Shown here one piece after another: positions 1 to 5,895 of a stretch of 10,992 bases of DNA. Each line of letters starts with the position of its first letter. The first letter of the stretch is position 1. Location: NCBI GenBank assembly GCA_002452555.1, contig DKER01000159.1:1-10992 (forward strand), read 5' to 3'. Under the pieces are notes generated by a model. It was not told the DNA's origin. It worked only from the letters and a program-made list of their open reading frames with translations, and did not search any database. A program made the translations under genes and the position numbers. This stretch comes from Fidelibacterota bacterium UBA6817 (GTDB lineage Bacteria; Fidelibacterota; Fidelibacteria; Fidelibacterales; Fidelibacteraceae).

Positions 1-5
1 TCGGG

Positions 6-1841
6 ATGACTGATATGAAACGATTTTTTCTGTTCTTGCTAGGGTCATATGCCATTCTTTATGCCGGAGAATCGTTAAGATTCGCCTGGATGTCTGACAT
101 TCATACAAGTGGTTTGGCGGGACAGAAGGATTTGGGCAGAGCAGTTCGCGATATCAACGGTCAGGATTCCATTGATTTTGTCATCGTTTCAGGTGATCTG
201 ACAGACTACGACTTTCCCGGACACATCGAACGGGCAAAAGTTATTCTGGACAGTTTAAATGTTCCATACTATGCGATTCCCGGTAATCATGAATATAAAT
301 GGACATATAGCGGCGGGCGTGAATATATCAGAGTTTTCGGCTATGATAAGTTTAATGTGCAGGTTGGAAATTTTAGATTTGTCGGTTATCATCAGGGTCC
401 CCTTCTGAGGATGGGTGACGGATTTGTCGATCCTGCTGATGTACGCTGGCTCCGCGAAGCAATAAATTCGATAGAAGATCATGAAAAGATTTTTATCATC
501 AACCATTATCCCATTGATAATTCAGTCCGTAATTACCGGGATGTTCTGAGTATTCTACAGACGAAAAATGTTCAGGCTGTCTTTCATGGTCATCACCATA
601 GAAATGAGATTAAAAATTATGGCGGTATAACCGGAATAGCAGGGCGATCCACCCTTGCGCGCCGGGATGAGGGAGGATACAATATCGTTTTGCTTACTCC
701 CGATTCTATGTTTGTCCGTGAAAAAATGACCGGCGGGGAATTAAAGGATCCCTGGTTTAAAATGGCCTTATTTCAGGAAAAAAGAACAGATTATGAACCG
801 ATAGAAGCGGCAGATTATTCTGTGAATGATCTGTTTCCTGATGTCAATCCCCATTGGGAAACGGACCTTGAATTTTTAATTGCCGGTGCTCCCGCTGTTA
901 CCTATTCCAGGATTCTTGTGGGACTCAATAACGGGGATGTTGTAGCCCTGAGCAGGCGTTCCGGTAAAGAACTCTGGCGTTTTACTACCGGCGGGCCGGT
1001 TCTCGGCAATCCTGTAGTAGAAGGAAATATTGTCATTGTTGCATCCTGTGATTCGACTATATACGGGATCCACCTGAGAAAAGGTAATGAAGTGTGGTCT
1101 GTAAAAGGTGATATGCCGTTTGTTTCATCAGCGGCTGTCCGCGACGGGAAAGCCTATATCGGCGGCAGCGACGGGAAAATCCGTTGTATCAATGCTTCTG
1201 ATGGAGAGCTGATCTGGACCTTTGAAGGCGTGGAACAATATATAGAAGCGACACCGGCCGTGACGAAAGAACACGTAATTGTCGGCGCATGGGATCGTCA
1301 TCTGTATACTTTGGACCGTTTTACCGGTGAACTGGCGTGGAAGTGGGCCGGACCCATGGCCGGTGTTCTGTATTCTCCTGCAGTGTGTCAGCCGGTTGTT
1401 CATAATGGTGTAATATTCATTGTGGCACCCGACCGCGTCATGACGGCTCTGGATGAAAAAACCGGCGAAGTCAAATGGCGAACGGATGAACATATGGTCC
1501 GAGAAAGTATAGGAATTTCCGAATGCGGTTTGAGAGTCTATGCTCGCACAATGCAGGATTCAGTAATTTGTATGGATGCAACCGCTGATTCAGCGGTTAC
1601 ACTCTGGAAAACTTCCGGTAATTTTGGCTATGATATCGGCATGGCGCCGCCTGTGGAAAAAAAAGGAGTGCTCTTTTATCCAACCCAGCGCGGTGAAGTC
1701 CATGCCATGGATCCTCTCACCGGTGAAATCCTTTGGAAACACCGGGTCTCAACTGCATTGGTCAATGCTCTTTTCCCACGGACAAATAATGATATTGTGC
1801 TGACAACCATGGACGGAAAAGTTATAAGGCTATTAAAATAG
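6..1841 (+). CDS. Exported metallophosphoesterase fused to a PQQ-type beta-propeller
   Basis: This is probably a periplasmic or surface phosphoesterase with a C-terminal propeller. Residues 1-20 form a signal peptide. Residues about 26-235 carry the calcineurin-like metal-binding motifs in order: D31-x-H33, G63-D64 with D67, G93-N94-H95-E96, N166-H167, and G195-H196-x-H198. All expected metal ligands are present, so the enzyme should be active; the substrate is unknown. Residues about 300-611 contain repeated propeller blades of the PQQ type, each with a G-x-(V/L)-x-(A/C)-(L/I/M)-(D/N)-x-x-(T/S)-G-E-x-x-W pattern (near 308-324, 389-404, 430-445, 476-491 and 563-577). The fold is clear, but binding of PQQ itself is not implied. 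The ATG at 15 (MKRFF) is an equally good start: it has GGGA eight bases upstream and gives a tighter signal peptide. The stop overlaps the next gene's start by one base, indicating one transcript. The beginning lies at the window edge, so promoter and upstream partners are not visible. Confidence 0.88.
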   Translation: MTDMKRFFLFLLGSYAILYAGESLRFAWMSDIHTSGLAGQKDLGRAVRDINGQDSIDFVIVSGDLTDYDFPGHIERAKVILDSLNVPYYAIPGNHEYKWTYSGGREYIRVFGYDKFNVQVGNFRFVGYHQGPLLRMGDGFVDPADVRWLREAINSIEDHEKIFIINHYPIDNSVRNYRDVLSILQTKNVQAVFHGHHHRNEIKNYGGITGIAGRSTLARRDEGGYNIVLLTPDSMFVREKMTGGELKDPWFKMALFQEKRTDYEPIEAADYSVNDLFPDVNPHWETDLEFLIAGAPAVTYSRILVGLNNGDVVALSRRSGKELWRFTTGGPVLGNPVVEGNIVIVASCDSTIYGIHLRKGNEVWSVKGDMPFVSSAAVRDGKAYIGGSDGKIRCINASDGELIWTFEGVEQYIEATPAVTKEHVIVGAWDRHLYTLDRFTGELAWKWAGPMAGVLYSPAVCQPVVHNGVIFIVAPDRVMTALDEKTGEVKWRTDEHMVRESIGISECGLRVYARTMQDSVICMDATADSAVTLWKTSGNFGYDIGMAPPVEKKGVLFYPTQRGEVHAMDPLTGEILWKHRVSTALVNALFPRTNNDIVLTTMDGKVIRLLK

Positions 1842-2746
1842 TGGCAGATACCGTTTATCCCGAACTCACATCCATACCCTGTCCCGTTTGCAGGCATGAA
1901 AAAAGTTTCGACGTTATGCGTGTACAGGATTGGCTGGTAACAGGGGAATGGTTCACTCTGATGGAATGCCCGCGATGTTCTGCACGCTTTATTCAGCCTC
2001 TTCCTCAAGCTGAGAAGCTGCCGGCCTATTATAAATCTCCTGATTACATTTCCCATACGGATACGCATAAAGGATTGATCAGCCGTCTTTATCATATAGC
2101 CCGAAAAAAAACGCTTCTGGACAAGAAAAATCTGATTGAAAAAGAAACAGGATTAATGAAAGGGAAGGTGCTGGATGTGGGGGCAGGTACCGGTCATTTC
2201 CTGCATACCATGAAAAAAGCAGGATGGATGGTCACCGGAGTTGAACCTGATTTGGAAGCACGGGAACAGGCAAAAAAAAATACCGGAATTGAACTTTTTT
2301 CTCTGGAAATGCTGGAGACATTTGAAGATAAATCCTTTGATGTGATCACATTATGGCATGTTCTTGAACATATTCATGATCTGCACGGGATAATGCAGCA
2401 ATTAAAAAGGCTGTTGACAGAAAGGGGAAAGCTCATTGCAGCCGTTCCCAACTACCTCAGTTATGATGCTCAATATTACGGTAAGAAATGGGCGGCCTGG
2501 GATGCTCCGAGACATCTGTATCATTTTACACCCAAAACCATGTCCCATCTCATGGCGGATTACGGGTTTAGAATGTACGCAAGGCATCGAATGCCTTTGG
2601 ATAGTTTTTATGTATCCCTTCTTAGCGAAAAACAGAAGCAAAGGACTTCAACCCTCCGTGCTCTGACTGTTGGAAAAATCTCCTGGTCCTTATCCCTGTT
2701 TCATGTAGACCGGTGCTCATCGGTTATTTATTGCATGGAATTCTGA
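1841..2746 (+). CDS. Class I SAM-dependent methyltransferase with N-terminal zinc ribbon
   Basis: A cytoplasmic methyltransferase of 301 residues. Cysteines C14-x-x-C17 and C43-x-x-C46 form a probable zinc ribbon. The Rossmann core follows: SAM motif I VLDVGAGTGHF at 110-120, the acidic GVEPD at 133-137, LWHVLEHIHD at 171-180 and AVPNY at 201-205. The APRHLYHFTP segment (222-231) and the CSSVIY end (292-297) are typical of this Methyltransf_23-like family, so the protein looks full length. Relatives are often found among genes for polysaccharide or small-molecule methylation; no substrate can be named here. The GTG start overlaps the preceding TAG stop (TAGTG), which points to translational coupling with the phosphoesterase gene; the only Shine-Dalgarno trace is a weak AAGG 11 bases upstream. 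The next methionine (26) would remove the first cysteine pair, so GTG is preferred. Pairing an exported enzyme with a cytoplasmic methyltransferase is unusual and functionally unexplained. Confidence 0.87.
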   Translation: MADTVYPELTSIPCPVCRHEKSFDVMRVQDWLVTGEWFTLMECPRCSARFIQPLPQAEKLPAYYKSPDYISHTDTHKGLISRLYHIARKKTLLDKKNLIEKETGLMKGKVLDVGAGTGHFLHTMKKAGWMVTGVEPDLEAREQAKKNTGIELFSLEMLETFEDKSFDVITLWHVLEHIHDLHGIMQQLKRLLTERGKLIAAVPNYLSYDAQYYGKKWAAWDAPRHLYHFTPKTMSHLMADYGFRMYARHRMPLDSFYVSLLSEKQKQRTSTLRALTVGKISWSLSLFHVDRCSSVIYCMEF

Positions 2747-2747
2747 A

Positions 2748-2819
2748 CAGTCAGTCGACAGTCGTCAGTCGTCAGAGGGCAGTCCAGTAGCCAGTAGCCG
2801 GTAGCCGGTAGCCGGTAGG
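2748..2819 (+). repeat. Imperfect 7-base tandem array (CAGTCGT / CAGTAGC / CGGTAGC)
   Basis: The segment starts with a partial CAGT and then divides into consecutive units: CAGTCGA, CAGTCGT, CAGTCGT, CAGAGGG, a short CAGTC, CAGTAGC, CAGTAGC, CGGTAGC, CGGTAGC and CGGTAGG. Units drift gradually from one end to the other, as expected for slippage or unit-by-unit expansion. It starts two bases after the methyltransferase stop codon and there are no spacers, so it is not a CRISPR. It resembles in style the short tandemly repeated heptamers known from heterocystous cyanobacteria, without shared sequence that I can claim. Confidence 0.85.
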
Positions 2820-2916
2820 GTGTGTTGCTTTTGTTTCAGTTGATATGATGTTGTTTCGTTTGACTGCTTTTATTTCATTTAGATGGTTTCATAGTTGATA
2901 AGGTTTTTTCTGTTTC

Positions 2917-2934
2917 GAGGGTGAATAAACCCTC
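2917..2934 (+). terminator. Weak hairpin, possible terminator of the phosphoesterase-methyltransferase unit
   Basis: GAGGGT (2917-2922) pairs perfectly with ACCCTC (2929-2934) around a six-base GAATAA loop. The T-run lies about ten bases further on (2945-2951) rather than directly after the stem, so it is a poor intrinsic terminator; it is the only hairpin seen downstream of the operon before the second array. Confidence 0.25.
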
Positions 2935-2958
2935 AATGGTTCATCTTTTTTAAAGGTC

Positions 2959-3084
2959 TAAACCTTTCAACCTCTGAGCTCTTGAACCCATGAGCCCATG
3001 AACTCATGAACCCTTGAACCCTTAAACAGCGAGCAAAGCGAGCCTCAACCTCTCAACGTCTCAACCTCTGAACCTCTGAACCTT
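2959..3084 (+). repeat. Imperfect 8-base tandem array (TGAACCCT / TCAACCTC)
   Basis: Eight-base units run in register: TAAACCTT, TCAACCTC, TGAGCTCT, TGAACCCA, TGAGCCCA, TGAACTCA, TGAACCCT, TGAACCCT and TAAACAGC. A 14-base interruption (3031-3044, containing GCGAGC-like motifs) follows, then TCAACCTC, TCAACGTC, TCAACCTC, TGAACCTC and TGAACCTT. Units fall into TGAAC and TCAAC subtypes that cluster locally. All are contiguous, so this is a minisatellite rather than a CRISPR. Function unknown. Confidence 0.85.
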
Positions 3085-3095
3085 AAAAAATTCTC

Positions 3096-3125
3096 TTGAC
3101 TGATAGGCACGGACTTCTCTAAATT
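3096..3125 (+). promoter_or_regulatory. Candidate sigma-70-type promoter of tRNA-Phe
   Basis: TTGACT (3096-3101) and TAAATT (3120-3125) are separated by 18 bases, matching five and four of six consensus positions. Transcription would begin near 3132, about 30 bases before the tRNA. The -10 box lies in the loop of the 3107-3132 hairpin, so the two signals overlap and may be alternatives. Confidence 0.4.
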
Positions 3126-3137
3126 GCCGTGCTTTTT
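3107..3137 (+). terminator. Hairpin with T-run just upstream of tRNA-Phe
   Basis: GCACGG (3107-3112) pairs perfectly with CCGTGC (3127-3132), and TTTTT (3133-3137) follows at once, which is the layout of an intrinsic terminator. The 14-base loop is long, which weakens it. It could end transcripts reading in from the repeat region, but it coincides with the best promoter candidate for the tRNA. Confidence 0.35.
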
Positions 3138-3160
3138 GAGGCACAATTCTAAATAGACAC

Positions 3161-3233
3161 GGCCCTGTAGCTCAGACGGTAGAGCAGGGGACTGAAAATC
3201 CCTGTGTCACTGGTTCGATTCCGGTCGGGGCCA
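3161..3233 (+). tRNA. tRNA-Phe (anticodon GAA)
   Basis: A complete 73-base cloverleaf. The acceptor stem is GGCCCTG/CGGGGCC with one T-G pair, followed by discriminator A at 3233. The D stem is GCTC/GAGC (3170-3173 with 3182-3185). The anticodon stem is GGGGA/TCCCT (3187-3191 with 3199-3203) and its loop CTGAAAA places GAA at 3194-3196. The variable loop is GTGTC, and the T arm is ACTGG/CCGGT with loop TTCGATT. The 3' CCA is not encoded (the next bases are CGC), so it must be added by the CCA-adding enzyme. No duplicated 3' end or integrase gene is seen nearby, so the gene shows no sign of being an integration site in this window. Confidence 0.96.
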
Positions 3234-3237
3234 CGCA

Positions 3238-3269
3238 AAAAAAGCTCTGCAGAAATGTGGGGCTTTTTT
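3238..3269 (+). terminator. Intrinsic terminator of tRNA-Phe
   Basis: AAAAAAGCTC (3238-3247) pairs with GGGCTTTTTT (3260-3269), including one T-G pair, around a 12-base loop. The stem ends in six T residues and starts five bases after the tRNA, which gives a single-gene tRNA transcript. Confidence 0.8.
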
Positions 3270-3283
3270 AATGTTGATAGAAT

Positions 3284-3311
3284 AATGAAGAATGATGAGT
3301 GAAGAATTGAA
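3284..3311 (+). repeat. AATGAAG-type heptamer cluster, copy 1
   Basis: Consecutive units AATGAAG, AATGATG, AGTGAAG and AATTGAA. The 14 bases AATGAAGAATGATG (3284-3297) recur exactly at 3398-3411, and related units occur again at 8709-8744. All three sites are intergenic. Confidence 0.65.
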
Positions 3312-3366
3312 TTCCGAATAGAATTCATTAATTATTAATTTGGCTTAGAAAGTCAAAGATTGTTTT

Positions 3367-3384
3367 ATCCTGAACATCCTGAAT
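3367..3384 (+). repeat. Short 9-base direct repeat (ATCCTGAAC, ATCCTGAAT)
   Basis: Two adjacent nine-base units that differ only at the last base, followed by ATC. This looks like the remnant of a longer ATCCTG-based tandem array. It is too short to be certain it is more than chance. Confidence 0.4.
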
Positions 3385-3397
3385 ATCTATGTTTTAG

Positions 3398-3433
3398 AAT
3401 GAAGAATGATGAATTGAATTAAGAATGAAGAAT
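3398..3433 (+). repeat. AATGAAG-type heptamer cluster, copy 2
   Basis: Units AATGAAG, AATGATG, AATTGA, ATTAAG, AATGAAG and AAT. The first 14 bases are identical to those at 3284-3297. Six-base variants between the heptamers suggest decay by small deletions. Confidence 0.65.
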
Positions 3434-3929
3434 CGGGTCAAGTTGAAAAGAAACGGGAGTTGGAATGTTAATTCTTATTGTTTTGTATGGCCTTGTTATT
3501 TAAGAAGTATTTTATTATGCACCGCATAAGTGCAAAATGATTGGGGAGTTGATATTTTTAAGATGACGTTTATTTTAATAACCGATTTGGCACAATGGAT
3601 TAAACCTGTATACCCGATATTAACTCCTTGAGAATCAGATTCAGAAATGTATTGCAGATCGGATAGCTTTTTAACTCTATAAATCGCTTTTACCGCCAAT
3701 TCCATCAAACATTCCCGGCCAAATAACATAAACGTTACCATAATTTTAATAAGGTATTTACTGTGTCTGGATATCATAATACCGGATTTGCTTTAATTTT
3801 AATTAGGCCTGTCAACGAACAATATTATGTAAAAATGAAAATTCAAATTTTGGATAACATGATTATCAGATGTTCATTAATTCAGCTTTTCATTGATACG
3901 ATTTTATGTGGCAATACGGATGAAAAAAA

Positions 3930-3958
3930 TTGTCCGCTTATGTGATTTTGTATAAATT
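3930..3958 (+). promoter_or_regulatory. Weak promoter candidate for the TPR-LuxR regulator
   Basis: TTGTCC (3930-3935) and TAAATT (3953-3958) are 17 bases apart, each matching four of six consensus bases. The predicted transcription start falls at about 3965, which is the ATG itself, and no Shine-Dalgarno sequence precedes that ATG, so a leaderless mRNA is possible. An AT-rich background makes chance matches likely. Confidence 0.25.
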
Positions 3959-3964
3959 TTTCTA

Positions 3965-5758
3965 ATGAAACCTATTAAATACTCCGCTATAGCAACAGGG
4001 ATTTTGCTTTTTTTTCTCCAGTTGCATGGAAACCCGCTGTCTCAGGCTGAGAGCATTATAGCAAGTTATCCCGACTCGGCACTCAAAATCATAAATGAAT
4101 ATTTCAAAGAAAGCCGGAATAAAGAAGATCAGTTTAAGGGGCTGACCCTGGAAGCAGCGATTTTTCTCAATATGGGGCAGATGGACAGTGCTCAGGCAAA
4201 GCTCCAAATGGCATGGGAATTTTCTCGAAAGAGTTCAAGCCTGCCCCTCCAGGCCCGTTTTTATGAGGTGAAAGGTGCATGGCATCACAGCAGACGCGAT
4301 GAATTTGATTCAAAAAAAGAGACGCTAAAAGCCATTGAAAGCTATAAGGCATTAAGGGATACCAGCGGACTGGCACGAAGCCATCGCCAATACGGTGATA
4401 TACTTTTTTCCTATAATGACGTTAAAGGGGGACTGGAACATTTAAAAATTGCTGCTGAATTTGCTGATGTTTCGGGCAATCTCATCACACAGGCAAAAAT
4501 CTATAATGACCTGGGAACTGAGCTTTGCACCAATGGCCGGCATCTGGAAGCTATTCCGGTTTATCGGAAAGCTCTGATGATCAATCAATCTCAAAAGCAA
4601 TTTGCCGCATTTGCGGGAAATTTAATCAATATTGGCGTTTCTTATTTTCGCCTGGGACAATCTGATTCAGCTCTTTATTATTACCAAAAGGCCTACACAC
4701 TGGCTGACTCGCTAAAGCTTTATCGTAATATGGCCCAAAGTCTGATGAATGCGGGGAATGTCTATAAAAATATGAATTTGCCGGACAGTGCGAGACAATA
4801 TTACCTGAAGTCTCGGGATATCAGCAGAATGCATGGCATCTTTATTGGCGAACTCTATAATACAATTGCCCTCATCAATCTGGAAAACCTTCAGGGGAAT
4901 TATAAGAGTGCAATTTCTCTGGGGGAAGACGCGCTGAAACTTGTGGACAATAGAGAGCTTCCTTATGAAAAAATGAAACTCTATGCCAACCTCCGTAAAA
5001 GTTATGAAAAGAGCGGGAAACTGGATAAGGCGATCACGTATTATAAACTTCATGAAGAGCTCTTCGACAGCCTGAACAGTGCTGAAAAAAACAAGCAGGT
5101 TCTGGAGATGAAAAGCAGATATGAATCGGAACGACAGGCACGGGAGATTCTGGAACTGCGGCAAGCACGTGAGGAGGAAAAACACAATCTTCGATTGTTG
5201 CTTTTTGCCGGTATTATTTTAGTCATTATGTCGTCAGCTTTGTTCATAATTCTTATTCAGCGAAATCGTCTGGCACGTCTGGAATTGAATGCAGCTAAAC
5301 AGGCCATTGTTATTGCTTCTGACAAATTATCACGGCAGGAAGAGCATCTGTTAGAAAAAAGCCAGCATATTAGCCAGCTATCTGCATTAGCACAAAATCT
5401 TAAACAACACCTTAGTAAAATTCAGAAAGATACCGACGAAACAAAACGCACTGAGGCCATAAACCAGTTGATGAATGTTCTGAATCTCAAGCAAAACGAA
5501 TTTAACTGGCTAAAATTTGAAAGCAATTTTGAAAGTGTTCACCCCGGTTTTATCAAAAAACTCAAGGAGATTCAGTCTAACCTTTCTCCTATCGAGCTGC
5601 AGATTGCCTTGCTTATTCGGGTGAGTCTCTCAACAAAAGAAATCGCGTTCCTGCTTAATAAAAGTATTCGAACGATTGAAGATGTTCGCTTGCGCTTGCG
5701 TAAAAAACTCAGTATTAATGATAACGGAAATCTCCTTGTTTTTTTAAAAACGCTCTAA
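3965..5758 (+). CDS. TPR repeat, single-transmembrane regulator with C-terminal LuxR-type HTH
   Basis: A one-protein signalling regulator of the layout common in Bacteroidota and relatives. Residues 1-23 are a signal peptide or first membrane anchor. Residues about 27-370 are tetratricopeptide repeats, recognisable by the A/G-x-x-Y/F and D-S-A spacing (for example near 140-165, 177-207, 218-248, 258-288, 298-326 and 336-366), and should lie in the periplasm. A charged coiled coil (374-408) leads into one transmembrane segment (about 409-431). A second coiled coil (about 436-510) leads to a cytoplasmic LuxR/GerE-like helix-turn-helix at about 539-585, with LSPIELQIALLI, then STKEIAFLLNKSIRTIEDVRLRLRKKL. 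No kinase or receiver domain is seen, so signal transfer is probably by TPR-ligand contact and conformational change. An in-frame TAA at 3953 rules out a longer frame, and the hydrophobic start fixes ATG 3965 despite the absence of a Shine-Dalgarno site. Its likely targets include the surface-protein gene that follows after 137 bases; this is inferred from position only. Confidence 0.88.
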   Translation: MKPIKYSAIATGILLFFLQLHGNPLSQAESIIASYPDSALKIINEYFKESRNKEDQFKGLTLEAAIFLNMGQMDSAQAKLQMAWEFSRKSSSLPLQARFYEVKGAWHHSRRDEFDSKKETLKAIESYKALRDTSGLARSHRQYGDILFSYNDVKGGLEHLKIAAEFADVSGNLITQAKIYNDLGTELCTNGRHLEAIPVYRKALMINQSQKQFAAFAGNLINIGVSYFRLGQSDSALYYYQKAYTLADSLKLYRNMAQSLMNAGNVYKNMNLPDSARQYYLKSRDISRMHGIFIGELYNTIALINLENLQGNYKSAISLGEDALKLVDNRELPYEKMKLYANLRKSYEKSGKLDKAITYYKLHEELFDSLNSAEKNKQVLEMKSRYESERQAREILELRQAREEEKHNLRLLLFAGIILVIMSSALFIILIQRNRLARLELNAAKQAIVIASDKLSRQEEHLLEKSQHISQLSALAQNLKQHLSKIQKDTDETKRTEAINQLMNVLNLKQNEFNWLKFESNFESVHPGFIKKLKEIQSNLSPIELQIALLIRVSLSTKEIAFLLNKSIRTIEDVRLRLRKKLSINDNGNLLVFLKTL

Positions 5759-5834
5759 AAACAATGCCTGTCAGATAATAAAATAGCCCTTCATGCAAAA
5801 AAACAGTTCCGTATTTTTACCGTAGTCCGAACAT

Positions 5835-5863
5835 TTGGAATATAATTAAGTGTTATTTATTAT
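5835..5863 (+). promoter_or_regulatory. Candidate promoter of the GLUG/T9SS surface-protein gene
   Basis: TTGGAA (5835-5840) and TATTAT (5858-5863) with a 17-base spacer, matching four and five of six consensus positions. The start would be near 5870, giving a 5' leader of about 26 bases that contains the AAGGA ribosome site. A perfect TATAAT at 5841-5846 lacks a partner at -35. A separate promoter suggests the surface protein can be controlled independently of the upstream regulator gene. Confidence 0.45.
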
Positions 5864-5895
5864 ATTAAAAAATACAAAGTAAAAAGGAATTAGCC

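Larger units (their letters stand above)
2747..3160. other. Gene-free repeat-rich spacer between the methyltransferase gene and tRNA-Phe
   Basis: No credible coding frame is visible over about 410 bases. The spacer holds a 7-base tandem array (2748-2819), a T-rich unstructured stretch (2820-2910), a small hairpin (2917-2934), an 8-base tandem array (2959-3084), and the tRNA promoter region with a second hairpin (3096-3160). Base composition changes sharply between the arrays and the T-rich part. Confidence 0.7.
3270..3964. other. Gene-free AT-rich spacer between tRNA-Phe and the TPR regulator
   Basis: About 695 bases without a convincing gene. The first 165 bases hold short repeats (3284-3311, 3367-3384, 3398-3433) and a small GAATTC-containing inverted repeat (TGAATTC at 3308-3314 against GAATTCA at 3321-3327). 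The rest (3435-3950) is AT-rich with no clear structure. A 93-codon frame on the minus strand (3777 down to 3496) has no recognisable motif, no good ribosome site at its first start and an AT-driven composition; a shorter start near 3707 has GGGA eight bases upstream. I treat it as unsupported. The last 35 bases hold a weak promoter candidate for the regulator. Confidence 0.6.

Noticed and set aside
2917..2951. Strong terminator after the methyltransferase gene
   Set aside because: The hairpin is only six pairs and the T-run is separated from it by about ten bases, so it is listed only as a weak candidate.
2748..3084. CRISPR-like arrays
   Set aside because: Repeat units of 7 and 8 bases are contiguous, with no unique spacers of regular length and no cas genes; these are minisatellite-type tandem repeats.
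3161..3233. tRNA-Phe as an attachment site of an integrated element
   Set aside because: No integrase gene and no second copy of the tRNA 3' end were found in the window.
3496..3777. A 93-codon minus-strand open frame in the AT-rich spacer
   Set aside because: No recognisable domain, no ribosome site at the first start, composition like the surrounding non-coding DNA, and no neighbour that would explain it. Kept only as a note in the spacer entry.
3763..3945. A 60-codon plus-strand open frame upstream of the TPR regulator
   Set aside because: GTG start without ribosome site, no motif, AT-rich chance frame that overlaps the other unsupported frame.
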